NCBI RefSeq assembly: GCF_032854445.1 | Contig: NC_088301.1 | Location: 17,756,018-17,820,017, forward strand | Origin: Liolophura sinensis | Lineage: Eukaryota > Mollusca > Polyplacophora > Chitonida > Chitonidae | Direction of reading: 5' to 3' | Length of the DNA stretch: 64,000 bases | In this document: piece after piece, positions 23,301 to 30,639 of the stretch | Position numbering within the stretch: position 1 is the first letter of the stretch | How the letters are laid out: each line of letters starts with the position of its first letter | Position numbers and translations under genes: made by a program | The notes under the pieces: model-generated | Database searches by the model: none | What the model was told of the DNA's origin: nothing | What the model saw: only the letters and a program-made list of their open reading frames with translations

Positions 23301-26300
23301 TGCTCCTCATACTGGTAGTGACATTGCCGACGTTTCTCGTGATCTGCTTGTTTGAGTTGACTTCCCTCTTGCTCTTACCTATATTCAACACTTTTCCCAT
23401 GATCTGTTTTATCGAGTTGCCTTTCCTCTTACCGGTAGTTATATTCCTCACCTTGCATGATTTGTTCGTTTTAGTTGGTTTTTCTCTGAGTTGTTGGTAG
23501 TTACATTACCTAAGTCTCACCTGATCTGTTTGCTTGAGCTCTCTTCCCTCTTACAGATAGTTACATTCCTCAGGTTTCTTGGTTTGTCTTTTTGAGTTGG
23601 CTTGCCTCTTACCAGTAGTTACATTCGTCACGTTTCATGAATTGTTGGTTACAGTTGGCTTTCCTCAGAGTTATTGGCAGTTACATTTTCTACGTCTCAT
23701 CTGATCTGTTTGTTTAAGTTGGCTTCTCTTGTTAGTAATTAAATTCCCTATGTTTCATGGGATCATGTTTGGGTTGGCTTCCCTCTTGTTAGTAGTTACA
23801 TTCCTTACGTTTTATGAGCTGTTTGTTTGAGTTGGCTTCTCTTGTTAGTAGTTACATTAAGCATATTTCTCACGATCAGTTTGCTTCTCCAACAGTCTCT
23901 CCAAAGGCTGACAGCTCCCCTGGATAAAGCTGTTCTTACCGCGGCACGTCATCCGGACAACGTCTCCAAAAACAGATCAGACAGAATCCTGGCAGGTATG
24001 TCATATTTGATAATTAGATTATAATAACTCTGATCATCAGATGAGATGATATTTTGTGGACAGCAGTTTTAAAATGTATAGTTTTCCAAAACTGTATATA
24101 CGTGTAGTGTGTTTATATGTTTACAGCGGACACATGCAGACCGTACCTGTCAACTCCTGTACCTGACGGCAATAACTACATCAATGCTGTATACCTGCCA
24201 GTAAGTAAAGTACTGCTGCCAGTCACCAAATACCTGATAACTTTTCTGATATACCAGTTTTTTGTCAGTTATATAGAGGATTTAAATACGTCTTTGCCAC
24301 TAACTTACACTTTTGTGAATGAAATTGTTCAGTCCACATTTCTATGTTCACGGCTTCATGTTTCTTGGAAAAATAATTTGACTTTACGAACTGTACATCC
24401 TGGAATCTATATTACAGACGTTCAAATCGAGGAGGGGTCTAATTATCACTCAGACTCCTCTGTCCAGCACAGATCTGGATTTCTGGCGTCTGGTGTACGA
24501 CCACGGCATAACTGTCATCGTCATGATAGACTTGCTAGAGCGAGATGATAAGGTAAGCCTTGTAAAAGACCGAATTGCAATATGTAATCCACCGTTTTTG
24601 TGTTACTCAAAAGTGAATAGTAAAGTTGTGCTCAGTTCACGTGACTGGTTTTCTCCAATGATTATCGTCATTGTACTTACACATATCCTTGAACGTCATG
24701 CGGATGGTTTATGTTTTTAATCATTCAAACAGAAAAGTCTACAGACTGTGTCAGGTTTATTAATTGCACCCACAAATATGCAGAAATTGAATTTTTCAAA
24801 CTATGTTTATTTATATATTTGATTTGATTTGTGTTATACTCCATACTCAAGAATATTTCACTTATACGACGGCAGCCAGCATTATGGTGGGGGAAACAGG
24901 GCAGAGCCCAGGGGAAATCTACGACCATCCGCAGGTTGCTTGCAGACAGTCAAATTAAAAAAGCACACTGATACGTTTGATAATGTAGAATGCAGATGTT
25001 GCGCTTGTTAAAAAGGGACAAACAAATTTATTTATTTATTTGATTGGTGTTTTACGCCTTACTCAAGAATAATTTACTCATACGACGGCGTTCAAAATAA
25101 TGATGTGAGGAAACGTACGACCGGAAAGGAAGCCAGAATGAATTGAAACTCAAAGAGACCACAATGTGGAAAGTCTCCTGGGTCATTGGGCTGCAGTGGC
25201 ATGCTGATGTCCTTTGCTTTAAGGGACTCCAAACAAAAACAACAGCGCCAATGTAGCTATAAATGAATGCAAGGTTAATGATGAAATTTTAAATCTCACC
25301 TTGTGTCTAGGACCTTGGGATATACTGGCCATTGCAAGGAAAACATTTTGACCCATTTGTGGTGAAAGTCAAGGACAAAGAAGAGTGCGAGGGCTTTTCG
25401 GTGTGGACGTACCATTTGTCTCACAAGGATACGGTAAGAATCCTGGGACCTGCGATATCATGACAATATTACCGTTAGTTTCTGTCATGGCGATTTGGGA
25501 CAATGGAAGTTTGTCCACTAAATCCGATCAGATGGAGGCAATATTTTATGTTTAGAAGTATTTATGGAGTAGACAGCTTATGCAGGAACATAAATCCCCA
25601 AACAATGTGTTGATCTTGACATTTGTTTGTAAAAGTATGTCATATTTGTGCCACCTGGATACGTTTGCACAATGAGTTTAGCATTTTGCACAGTGTATGT
25701 CTTTTACACAGAGAATGGTTTTACTGTTTTTCAAATCTTAATATTCTTCTTATGTGTACTTGCAGAAAGTAATGCACCCTATCAAGCAGTTCCGGTGTAA
25801 CTTTTGGACCGGGGATCCAGCCCTTAACTCGATAACCCCACTGCTGTCCGTCATAGAAGAGGCGACGCAGTGGCAGCAAAAGACAGGCAATGTACCAGTT
25901 TTGGTACACTGTAGGTAAATTGCAGTTGCAATCTTAGTATCTGGTTACTTCTTTGAAGTTTTACTCTGTGTGCAGAGAGTTGTATATAAGGTGATATATG
26001 CGACACTGTGGCATAATGCAAATATATGACAAATCATCCTTCTTAATGTGTCCAATATCTCCCGTGATTTCTCATATATACATGGTACCAGAATGACAGT
26101 GCGTAATGCCGTGTACATTCAAGAAATGTAACCACTGAGTGGTACAAAGAAGTGACGCACATCATATAGTGCTCTGATTGTTTTGATGTTCAGAGACGGC
26201 GTGACGAAAAGCGGTCTGTACTGTGTGGCCACCTCAGTAATAGAGAGACTGAAGATGGACGAGGAAGTGAACATCATCCACACGGTGAAACAGATGAGGG

Positions 26301-27198
26301 CCAACAGGCCACAAATCATCACAGATCTGGTAAATAACACACAATATCTGGTTATAGTCAAATTGTCCATATGTCCATATATGTATAATGTCTTTGCTGG
26401 ACCGAATTCTTACAAAATTACATGCGACCACTCTCCCTTATATTTGTTTGGTAATAAGTGGTATTGCAATTTTGAGTAATTCTAGACATGTATGTCTTTG
26501 CTACATTTGTATGTAGATGTACACTGTTTTTGCTATAAATAGTTACGCTTTAGGCATGGTGTCAAAGGGTGTCTAAGTTGCTACTATTTAAGAATAAAAG
26601 GTAGAATAAGTCCATGATTAAGATAAAGATCTTAAGATTAAGAGGGGACGTATTTCACAAGTCACGTGTTAACTTTTGTAATCTATTATTGTGTCGTCGC
26701 TGTTCTAGTGCTACTCTCAGTACATAACTGTTTGTAGTTCACACAATTGCCATAATGCTAGCTGAATAAAGACAGTCAATATTAATATTTTCGATGCAGA
26801 ATAACCCATATATTTAAGTTTGTAAGGAGAGCCATATCCACAATTCAGGCTAGAAATTCACAACTCAACTCGATTACGGACATAATTATGAAGTTTAATT
26901 AACGTACATGTAGTCCCGTATCTGTATAACGTAAATAACTCAGACGTTGGATAGTTAAGCTGGGACTTGGCTATTTGACCCCAGTTCATCTGTTGAGTTG
27001 TTGATTGCAACGTATGCAGAGTTTGTCCGGTACTCCACGTTATGTAAGATAATTTTACGGTGCAAACCCTGTATCCCTTCATTGCAAATGATATATTCCC
27101 TATATTTTTTCCTGCATTTACAGAATCAGTTCCAGTTCCTGCATCAAGTGGCTCTGAAGTATCTGGAGACAGCCCACACATATGCTAACTTCGTGTAG
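2268..27198 (+). CDS. Gene 1: receptor-type protein tyrosine phosphatase, EGF-lectin ectodomain (spliced, 5' incomplete)
   Basis: Spliced coding region with 23 exons: 2268-2372, 3823-4062, 4450-4659, 5349-5498, 7452-7604, 11332-11443, 12357-12454, 13643-13800, 14136-14223, 15279-15352, 15641-15677, 16244-16341, 17137-17262, 20438-20589, 21277-21412, 22810-22959, 23896-23995, 24127-24200, 24418-24552, 25311-25433, 25766-25914, 26194-26329, 27124-27198. The lengths total 2879 nt, which is two nt of a split codon plus 959 codons ending in TAG. Every junction has AG/GT and matching phase except the donor after 12454, which reads CT. Order: EGF (1-35), fucolectin-like domain (36-185), two EGF (186-286), TM helix (about 301-322), juxtamembrane, phosphatase D1 (about 395-695), D2 (696-958). 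It is a type I plasma-membrane receptor whose D1 should hydrolyse phosphotyrosine. The signal-peptide exon is not in the window; by analogy with gene 2 it lies to the left. Confidence 0.9.
2545..2590 (-). repeat. SINE family A, 3' fragment
   Basis: Short antisense tail: TTTTTTACGCCGTACTCAAG preceded by TTGATTTGATT. Confidence 0.6.
3137..3399 (+). repeat. SINE family A, full length
   Basis: tRNA-like head (GGCCTCCGTGGGTCAGTTGG; B-box-like GAGTTCAAGTCC), central conserved domain (CATAATGCTGGCTGCCG), and (AAAT)n tail. Not present at the paralogous place in gene 2. Confidence 0.85.
3823..4062 (+). CDS. Gene 1 exon: fucolectin-like domain, first half
   Basis: 240 nt, phase 1-1, acceptor gatgacag, donor GTAAGT. 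It reads [12 protein letters not shown], then GLAVDG, CTHT, and W-x-V-x-L followed by [13 protein letters not shown], the landmarks of the F5/8C-like fucolectin/tachylectin-4/pentraxin-1 fold. That fold binds glycans in known members; binding here is inference. An RND triplet occupies the place of the usual RxD of fucose binders. Confidence 0.85.
4450..4659 (+). CDS. Gene 1 exon: fucolectin-like domain, second half
   Basis: 210 nt, phase 1-1, acceptor attcttcag, donor GTGAGT. It joins the previous exon through a split Cys codon and reads [15 protein letters not shown], then [19 protein letters not shown], and [10 protein letters not shown], the usual C-terminal strand pattern of the fold. A longer open frame over this region is out of phase and is not coding. 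Confidence 0.85.
5349..5498 (+). CDS. Gene 1 exon: EGF-like domain 2
   Basis: 150 nt, phase 1-1, acceptor tgtatcag, donor GTAATT. Eight cysteines in laminin/MEGF-like spacing ([15 protein letters not shown]-x6-[11 protein letters not shown]). No counterpart was found in gene 2. A fragment of this exon lies inverted at 39105-39177. Confidence 0.85.
5943..6240 (+). repeat. SINE family B
   Basis: tRNA-like head with A-box-like GGTGGCCTAATAGTTACAGA and B-box-like GGATCAAACC, followed by a body shared with 28810-29092 and 47545-47707 (CAGTATAGTGTGACTGG; GGCGGCATGGA). Confidence 0.7.
6307..6452 (+). pseudogene. Dead EGF exon in a gene 1 intron
   Basis: Two reading frames together give a full EGF repeat: [19 protein letters not shown] in one, then [17 protein letters not shown] and MPGYSDVTC in another. 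They are separated by a frameshift near 6361-6367. There is no good acceptor directly upstream and no donor at the expected end. I read it as a decayed duplicate of the EGF module, skipped by splicing. Confidence 0.7.
7452..7604 (+). CDS. Gene 1 exon: EGF-like domain 3
   Basis: 153 nt, phase 1-1, acceptor gctttgcag, donor GTGAAT. Eight-cysteine EGF with [20 protein letters not shown] and [10 protein letters not shown]. This module and its flanking intron are the single-copy counterpart of the three-unit array in gene 2 (53440-57720). Confidence 0.87.
7992..8240 (+). other. Conserved 82-codon open frame inside the EGF unit (function unknown)
   Basis: ATG to TGA, beginning [18 protein letters not shown], hydrophobic at the N-terminus. 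The copy at 54050-54298 has the same length and no indels; copies in array units 2 and 3 carry early stops. It lies in an intron. It may be chance conservation from recent duplication. Confidence 0.25.
8550..8690 (+). repeat. 75-bp tandem duplication
   Basis: GTTAACACAGCATTTGC and CTGTGGTGTCTTTCTT occur twice, about 75 bp apart. No gene recognised. Confidence 0.6.
9165..10790 (-). mobile_element. DIRS-type retrotransposon relic in gene 1 intron
   Basis: Antisense fragments. 9180-9245 reads as part of a tyrosine recombinase ([15 protein letters not shown] in the related copy). 9485-9688 contains [10 protein letters not shown] and [11 protein letters not shown], typical of the region before the DIRS reverse transcriptase. 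10339-10644 is a lysine-rich gag-like frame with a CSHC and CPEPC cluster. The RT itself is missing. The paralogous relic in gene 2 is 57725-60130. Confidence 0.65.
11332..11443 (+). CDS. Gene 1 exon: transmembrane helix
   Basis: 112 nt, enters in phase 1, leaves in phase 2. After a short linker ([18 protein letters not shown]) comes an unbroken run of Val, Ile, Leu, Ala and Thr of about 22 residues, then Arg and the basic start of the next exon, as expected for a type I stop-transfer segment. Confidence 0.88.
11750..12026 (-). repeat. SINE family A, full length, with target-site duplication
   Basis: Complete antisense copy from TTTATTTATT tail to GAGCCACGGAGGGTCCC head. Flanked by ATTCTAAATT and ATTCTGAATT. 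Gene 2 retains the empty site (GGCTATTCTGAATTG near 61445). Confidence 0.85.
12357..12454 (+). CDS. Gene 1 exon: juxtamembrane segment, donor site lost
   Basis: 98 nt, phase 2 to 1, acceptor attacag. Encodes [19 protein letters not shown] and onward to PQDNI, the cytoplasmic anchor after the helix. The gene 2 copy is followed by GTATGG; here the same place (12455) reads CTATGG. Unspliced reading gives six more residues and a TAA at 12472-12474. A weak GT at 12470 would add five codons in frame and could rescue splicing. Confidence 0.8.
12527..12737 (+). repeat. SINE family C (tRNA-like head)
   Basis: A-box-like TGGCTCAGTTGC and B-box-like AGTACGAATCC, about 55 bp apart, then a unique body. 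The copy at 61937-62151 is at the paralogous place, so insertion came before the gene duplication. Confidence 0.6.
12738..13260. mobile_element. Foldback/MITE element, copy 1
   Basis: Long imperfect terminal inverted repeats of roughly 130-150 bp around a short core. The inner part is TATGGTGGGTATTTGGGA on one side and TCCCAAATACCCACCGTG on the other. No open frame. Paralogous to copy 3. Confidence 0.7.
13643..13800 (+). CDS. Gene 1 exon: acidic juxtamembrane and start of D1
   Basis: 158 nt, phase 1 to 0, acceptor ttcacag, donor GTAATG. Acidic stretch [15 protein letters not shown], then NPYVNADVV and [19 protein letters not shown], which matches the helix that precedes receptor PTP catalytic domains. 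Confidence 0.88.
14136..14223 (+). CDS. Gene 1 exon: D1, substrate-recognition loop
   Basis: 88 nt, phase 0 to 1. Reads [19 protein letters not shown] then [18 protein letters not shown] is the PTP KNRY loop that sets phosphotyrosine pocket depth. The first 43 nt and 121 nt of upstream intron are identical to gene 2. Confidence 0.9.
15279..15352 (+). CDS. Gene 1 exon: D1, DYINA segment
   Basis: 74 nt, phase 1 to 0. [10 protein letters not shown] then [11 protein letters not shown], the conserved D-Y-I-N-A strand of PTP catalytic domains. Confidence 0.92.
15641..15677 (+). CDS. Gene 1 micro-exon: D1, [13 protein letters not shown]
   Basis: Only 37 nt, phase 0 to 1, acceptor atttacag, donor GTAAGT. 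Gives the F/Y-I-A-x-Q-G element that packs on the PTP loop. In D2 the equivalent residues sit in one larger exon. Confidence 0.88.
16244..16341 (+). CDS. Gene 1 exon: D1, DFLRMIWEQ segment
   Basis: 98 nt, phase 1 to 0, acceptor tgtatag. [17 protein letters not shown] then [10 protein letters not shown], matching the conserved W-x-M-I-W-E and I-V-M-x-T-N motifs of PTP domains. Confidence 0.92.
17137..17262 (+). CDS. Gene 1 exon: D1, [10 protein letters not shown] segment
   Basis: 126 nt, phase 0-0, acceptor tgttgttag. [16 protein letters not shown] then [19 protein letters not shown]-x-x-Y-W-P is a standard PTP motif. Confidence 0.92.
17263..18540. other. Intron, nothing recognised
   Basis: First part of the long D1 intron (17263-20437). 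Contains a C-rich stretch at about 18425-18465 and no recognisable exon or repeat family. Confidence 0.4.
18541..18900 (+). pseudogene. Penelope-like element reverse transcriptase relic
   Basis: With frameshifts it reads [17 protein letters not shown], then [17 protein letters not shown], and [15 protein letters not shown]. These match the YVDD box and downstream motifs of Penelope-type reverse transcriptases. Not functional. Confidence 0.65.
18985..19360 (-). mobile_element. Possible Penelope-like 3' end, inverted
   Basis: Antisense frames include [20 protein letters not shown] and [17 protein letters not shown]. The R-E-x-F-W-like end resembles the C-terminal tail of Penelope-type proteins. 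It lies in opposite orientation to the RT relic next door. A related scrap is at 1861-1915. Weak call. Confidence 0.35.
20438..20589 (+). CDS. Gene 1 exon: D1, WPD loop and catalytic Cys
   Basis: 152 nt, phase 0 to 2, acceptor tcttcag. [16 protein letters not shown] carries the general-acid Asp of the WPD loop, and the exon ends in GPVVVHC with the nucleophile Cys. The following Ser codon is split by the intron, a classical intron position in receptor PTP genes. Confidence 0.93.
20835..21052 (+). repeat. SINE family A, head-truncated
   Basis: Starts at GAGTCTCTCACCAATG and runs to the AAATAAATAAATAAG tail in the intron that splits the D1 catalytic motif. Confidence 0.8.
21277..21412 (+). CDS. 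Gene 1 exon: D1, P-loop
   Basis: 136 nt, phase 2 to 0. Completes [10 protein letters not shown], the PTP signature C-x5-R-T, then [12 protein letters not shown] and [13 protein letters not shown] with the Q-loop glutamine. All key catalytic residues are present, so D1 is predicted active. Confidence 0.93.
21595..22186. mobile_element. Foldback/MITE element, copy 2
   Basis: Best-preserved inverted repeats: GGTATGGTGGGTATTTGGG...CCAA on the left and its near-complement ending CCCACCGTAC on the right. The arms extend outward to GAAGAAAATATGAAAATGA and its inverse. Contains an oligo-T/G tract. Confidence 0.75.
22810..22959 (+). CDS. Gene 1 exon: end of D1 and D1-D2 linker
   Basis: 150 nt, phase 0-0, acceptor attcttcag. 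[14 protein letters not shown] is the C-terminal PTP helix; the remainder is the linker between the two phosphatase domains. An open frame extends both ways into the introns but is not supported there. Confidence 0.9.
23277..23890 (+). repeat. Minisatellite, 56-62 bp period
   Basis: About ten degenerate copies of a unit containing GTTACATTCCT, GATCTGTTTGTTTGAGTTGG and CTTCCCTCTTGTTAGTA. The TTACATT landmark recurs at 23501, 23561, 23619, 23681, 23739, 23796 and 23852. The last unit runs into the acceptor of the first D2 exon. Confidence 0.85.
23896..23995 (+). CDS. Gene 1 exon: start of D2
   Basis: 100 nt, phase 0 to 1, acceptor ctccaacag, donor [26 protein letters not shown] then [12 protein letters not shown], where the KNRY tyrosine is replaced. 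The acceptor directly abuts the 59-bp minisatellite ending at about 23890. Confidence 0.87.
24127..24200 (+). CDS. Gene 1 exon: D2, [10 protein letters not shown] segment
   Basis: 74 nt, phase 1 to 0, same size and phase as the D1 counterpart (15279). Reads [11 protein letters not shown] then [10 protein letters not shown]. Confidence 0.9.
24418..24552 (+). CDS. Gene 1 exon: D2, [19 protein letters not shown]
   Basis: 135 nt, phase 0-0. Combines what are two exons in D1: [15 protein letters not shown] and [18 protein letters not shown], ending LLERDDK. Confidence 0.9.
24806..24953 (-). repeat. SINE family A, partial
   Basis: Antisense tail and core, truncated after CCGCAGGTTGCTTGCAGAC. Part of the segment copied in inverse to 31.5-32.7 kb. 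Confidence 0.8.
25026..25216 (-). repeat. SINE family A, degenerate
   Basis: Antisense copy with internal deletions (TTACGCCTTACTCAAG, CATACGACGGCG, then GTCTCCTGGGTCATTGGGC). Inverted duplicate at 32345-32536. Confidence 0.75.
25311..25433 (+). CDS. Gene 1 exon: D2, [10 protein letters not shown] segment
   Basis: 123 nt, phase 0-0, acceptor gtgtctag. [16 protein letters not shown] through [11 protein letters not shown]. An inverted, intact copy with one Glu to Gln change lies at 32128-32250. Confidence 0.9.
25766..25914 (+). CDS. Gene 1 exon: D2, degenerate WPD loop
   Basis: 149 nt, phase 0 to 2. [15 protein letters not shown] stands where D1 has WPDHGAP, so the acid Asp is displaced. Ends VPVLVHC. 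An inverted intact copy lies at 31651-31799. Confidence 0.9.
26194..26329 (+). CDS. Gene 1 exon: D2, degenerate P-loop
   Basis: 136 nt, phase 2 to 0, same size as the D1 P-loop exon. The motif is [10 protein letters not shown]: the Cys is kept but the phosphate-binding Arg is Lys. With the altered WPD loop this points to a pseudophosphatase D2, as is common in receptor PTPs. Confidence 0.9.
26330..27123. other. Last intron of gene 1, nothing recognised
   Basis: AT-rich sequence with no repeat family, exon or RNA gene seen. Confidence 0.4.
27124..27198 (+). CDS. Gene 1 terminal exon
   Basis: 75 nt including the stop TAG, acceptor gcatttacag. [20 protein letters not shown] ends the D2 C-terminal helix; the protein stops at ANFV. 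Confidence 0.9.
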   Translation, partial: NQFQFLHQVALKYLETAHTYANFV

Positions 27199-28805
27199 AA
27201 ATCATCTGTCCCGTTCTTACCGTGGTGTGTAGAAAGAACATTGCCTGTGACTTCTATATATCCATCCGCTGGGAATCTAAGGATCCAGTTCTGGAAATCA
27301 CGAATGAAGATCCCGACTGTTTGTTCATTTTGAAATGACTGGCTTTATTCTGTACTATAATCATAGTCTCTCCAAATAGCATACAGTTGATTCTGTTGTC
27401 TTGAAGGTTTGTGATAACTATTGTTATTGCATGTAAGCATGTAAATCCGAAAGTACAGATAATATCAGCTGTACGTGTAGTATCAGAAGTACATGTAATT
27501 CAAGAAGTACGTGTAAATAGAGAGGGTTATGCCCACATGTATATGTACTGTTAATCTTTTTAGGATTCTTTTGTCTGCCAGCTTCAACCGATTTTCGCGG
27601 CTTGCATTCACAAATTGCATTGGAATTTTACCTGAAAATTTTCGCTTTTTGTGGTGCTCTACTAAAACATGACCAAACCGCGTCGTAACGCGTTTGTTTA
27701 TAAATAAGAATACGTTTAATTGAAATACCCCAAGGAAATGTAGGAAATCATTTTTCACACGCGAATCATTCAGTCATGGAATGGTTTTTGTACGGCTGAC
27801 TGGATAGGATGCATTTGTTTATCGGCTTGTGTATACAAATTGCACGGGCTTTGAACTAAAGCTTTGTCTGGCTTTTCGTGATGTTCTAAGACATGACCAG
27901 AGCGCGTCGTAACATTCGTTCACCAATGGGAATACCTCAGATAGCTCCAGATCGGCTGTTTCGTTGTAGAATGCTTAAATGCGCATTGGATCATATAAAA
28001 AAAATGTATTATACATGTATAAAACGAGCGTGATATACTGCTTTAAATATGTATGTGCTGCAGGCAATTACGGCCTCAATAATATTTTCTTTACTAGGTA
28101 TTACAGACGATTTTTGTGTTCCTTTTAATGATTTGTGTGTGTGACTATGGTTCTGAGTTGTGCAACACATGTACCTATAGAAAACAGCAACATGTAGCAT
28201 CAGTAAGATCCGTGGGCCAGCAAAGTATAAACAGAGATTGCATCCATCTAACGTAGAAGATCATCATATATGCGTATGTGAACACCAAAGGTAAACCTTC
28301 TTTATGCAGGTCTATGCAAGTTTCTACAAAGAAGAACTGTTAAATACTAGAAATAAAAGGGTGCGGGGACAAGTATAGGGAGGCTCTGTCCTAAAATTTT
28401 TGTGCAAACTTATAAAACTGAATTCACAGGCGTAGGTTATTGATAACGCTATCTTCACATGGCTTTGTATTATTATCATAGGAGAAACTGTTTTACTTTA
28501 AATATTTAACATGAAGTCAAGTCATTAATGTGTAAATGTTTTCTTTACTATTTTCACACAAGTGTGAACTGTTTTCCGAATATTATACGCTCGTGTGTTT
28601 TTTTTAAGACACTGTCACGTTACATCACCTCATACAATACAGATGGGCTTTTATTTTGCATGAACTTTCTCGTTTTAATCTTTGATTACGAACTGTGTGT
28701 TTATTTGAATAGTTTAGAGTCAGATCAAATCCTTTGGCCCGATATACATACGGCCTCTAAAACCTGTCTTCTGATATGTCTATAAAGACATCGTCTCATG
28801 CGTTG
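27199..28805. other. 3' UTR and flank of gene 1
   Basis: No coding signal. Two related stretches about 240 bp apart (27640-27690 and 27880-27920, both with ACATGACCA and CGCGTCGTAAC) suggest an old tandem duplication. Short AGAAGTACATGTA-like repeats lie near 27440-27515. Confidence 0.4.
28352..28357 (+). other. Candidate poly(A) signal of gene 1
   Basis: First AATAAA hexamer seen downstream of the gene 1 stop, giving a 3' UTR of about 1.15 kb. Variant hexamers closer to the stop were not excluded. Confidence 0.25.
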
Positions 28806-29092
28806 GCGGACGAATTGGGTGGCCCGATAGCTAGGGCGTCCTATTCGAAGTCGTTAGACGTGGGATCAAAGCCGGGTCGTGTAAGACCCAAAATGACTTT
28901 AAAAATAGTACTTGTGCCTGCCTCGCTTGACGCTCAATGCTGAGAGGTTTAGGCAAGGAAACATGTTTAAATAGCATCTATAACGAGTGGGGTGTCATGT
29001 CTGGTATTTTCGGTATGATACTTCTGTGGAGGCAGCACTTGGGCGGCATGGACTCGTCCTGCCACCAAAACACACTATATGTGCTTAAACTT
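28806..29092 (+). repeat. SINE family B
   Basis: Head with GGTGGCCCGATAGCTAGGGC and B-box-like GGGATCAAAGCC, body with GTGTCATGTCTGGT and GGCAGCACTTGGGCGGCATGG-like sequence. Confidence 0.72.
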
Positions 29093-30080
29093 GATTTACA
29101 TGTAGCCTTCATACAACTGAAACCGTGTCTTAGGCGGCTTCCGTCCCCGCAGATTTTGTACCCCAGATATTCTATATTGCTTTTCTTTTATTCCTGCGTA
29201 AAACAGATTTCTACAGATAAACAAGACATTCTCGGACATGCTCCCTTTCCATTGATTTCGTGTGATTGTTTTTTAAATGTTACGACAAGACAGCAATTTG
29301 AATAATTCTTCACCACTGCCTGAATCGCCTTTTAAAGCATGCAGTGTGGGGGTTATTTCTCCACAGTGCACAAACATCTATTGTATTAAATTACGACCTA
29401 AGTGGTTTACTTTCTTCCAAGTGGATTTTAAAAAAATCAGAACGTTTATTCTGGCTTTTCAGATAAGCTTACAAAACTAAAACCTGTCTTGATTTAGGTC
29501 TACAACTGATTTAAGCCGCTTTAACTCAGGAACTTGCCATTTGTCATTGTCTGAGGTTCCATCTGACCACAGCTTACGCCTAAAACCACCTTTGAAACGT
29601 GGGAGTGAAGTCAAAGAAGGCCTATGAGGCCTAACAGATGGTGCCATAAACTGTCAGTCACTTCTATTTAAGCATTTACACAAAGTCAGAATAAAAATCC
29701 TAACGGAAATAAATTGACAAGAGACTGGAATATACGGCGAACTATCACCTTACTGTCGTCGCTTAACTGGCGTTGTACAATCATTTTATATCGTAGCTAT
29801 AATTTTGTGGAGGGAACAGAGGTTATACCGATGCTCACAATTCTCAGCACGTATGGAGATGGAAGTGTTACAAAACCAGAATTATACAGCATTTAAGACA
29901 TTATTGTCCTATAGGCCCGTTCTGTTTATGATTTTTGAACGTGAATTGTTTTATTATCAAATGTATTGTGCCTCCCCTCCTCCCGCATTAATTACTGTAT
30001 ATTGGAGGAGGGGACGCTGTTAATCACCCACACCCTTACACACCCCATGCGCATTCCTCCTGTCCCAAAGTAAAATTTAA
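29093..30080. other. Intergenic, nothing recognised
   Basis: No gene, repeat family or RNA gene seen. Confidence 0.4.
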
Positions 30081-30084
30081 TTGA

Positions 30085-30305
30085 AAATTATCGATATTGC
30101 TTACTTATTTTCCGATATTGCTAATCCATTTACCGATATCGATAATTCATTCACCAATATTTATAATTTATTATAGATATGAATACATGTAAATGATTTC
30201 TCGATATCGATAAATGAGTTACCGATATCGATAAGTCGCTGCCAGTTATTCATATCGATAAATCATTTTTTGATTTTGATAGATGAATTAGTTGTATCCA
30301 TAAAT
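30085..30305 (+). repeat. Array of palindromic CGATATCGATAA motifs
   Basis: Degenerate tandem repeat of about 25 bp (TTCATTTACCGATATCGATA), with at least six copies of GATATCGAT or one-off variants. A further TATCGATATCGATG lies at 30604. Confidence 0.65.
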
Positions 30306-30639
30306 AGTGTTACTCGTTGGCTTCAATTGAAATCACTGTTCCTTTTTAAGGATGAGGCAAAAGATCTGTATTTGCAAATCTACGGCAGGGTCATGTCCGT
30401 CTCACCTTTGTCGGTGATTTAATGCAGTAGGCCGTGTCGGGTTCAGCATGGGAACACGGCAGTATATTTACTAACTGACATGTAAAAACTTGGCAAATTT
30501 CATTCGCTTTACTCGGTTAGGTTAATCGTTTTAAAATTCCGGTTAAAATATTACGAGATGTCTGGAAGGAGTAATAATTATCAGAGGGCTAAAAGTCGGA
30601 ATTATCGATATCGATGAAAACCAGTTGATCACGATATGC

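Noticed and set aside
23276-23500. Hydrophobic 74-residue open frame, membrane-like
   Set aside because: Falls entirely within the 59-bp minisatellite; the periodic Leu/Phe pattern comes from the repeat.
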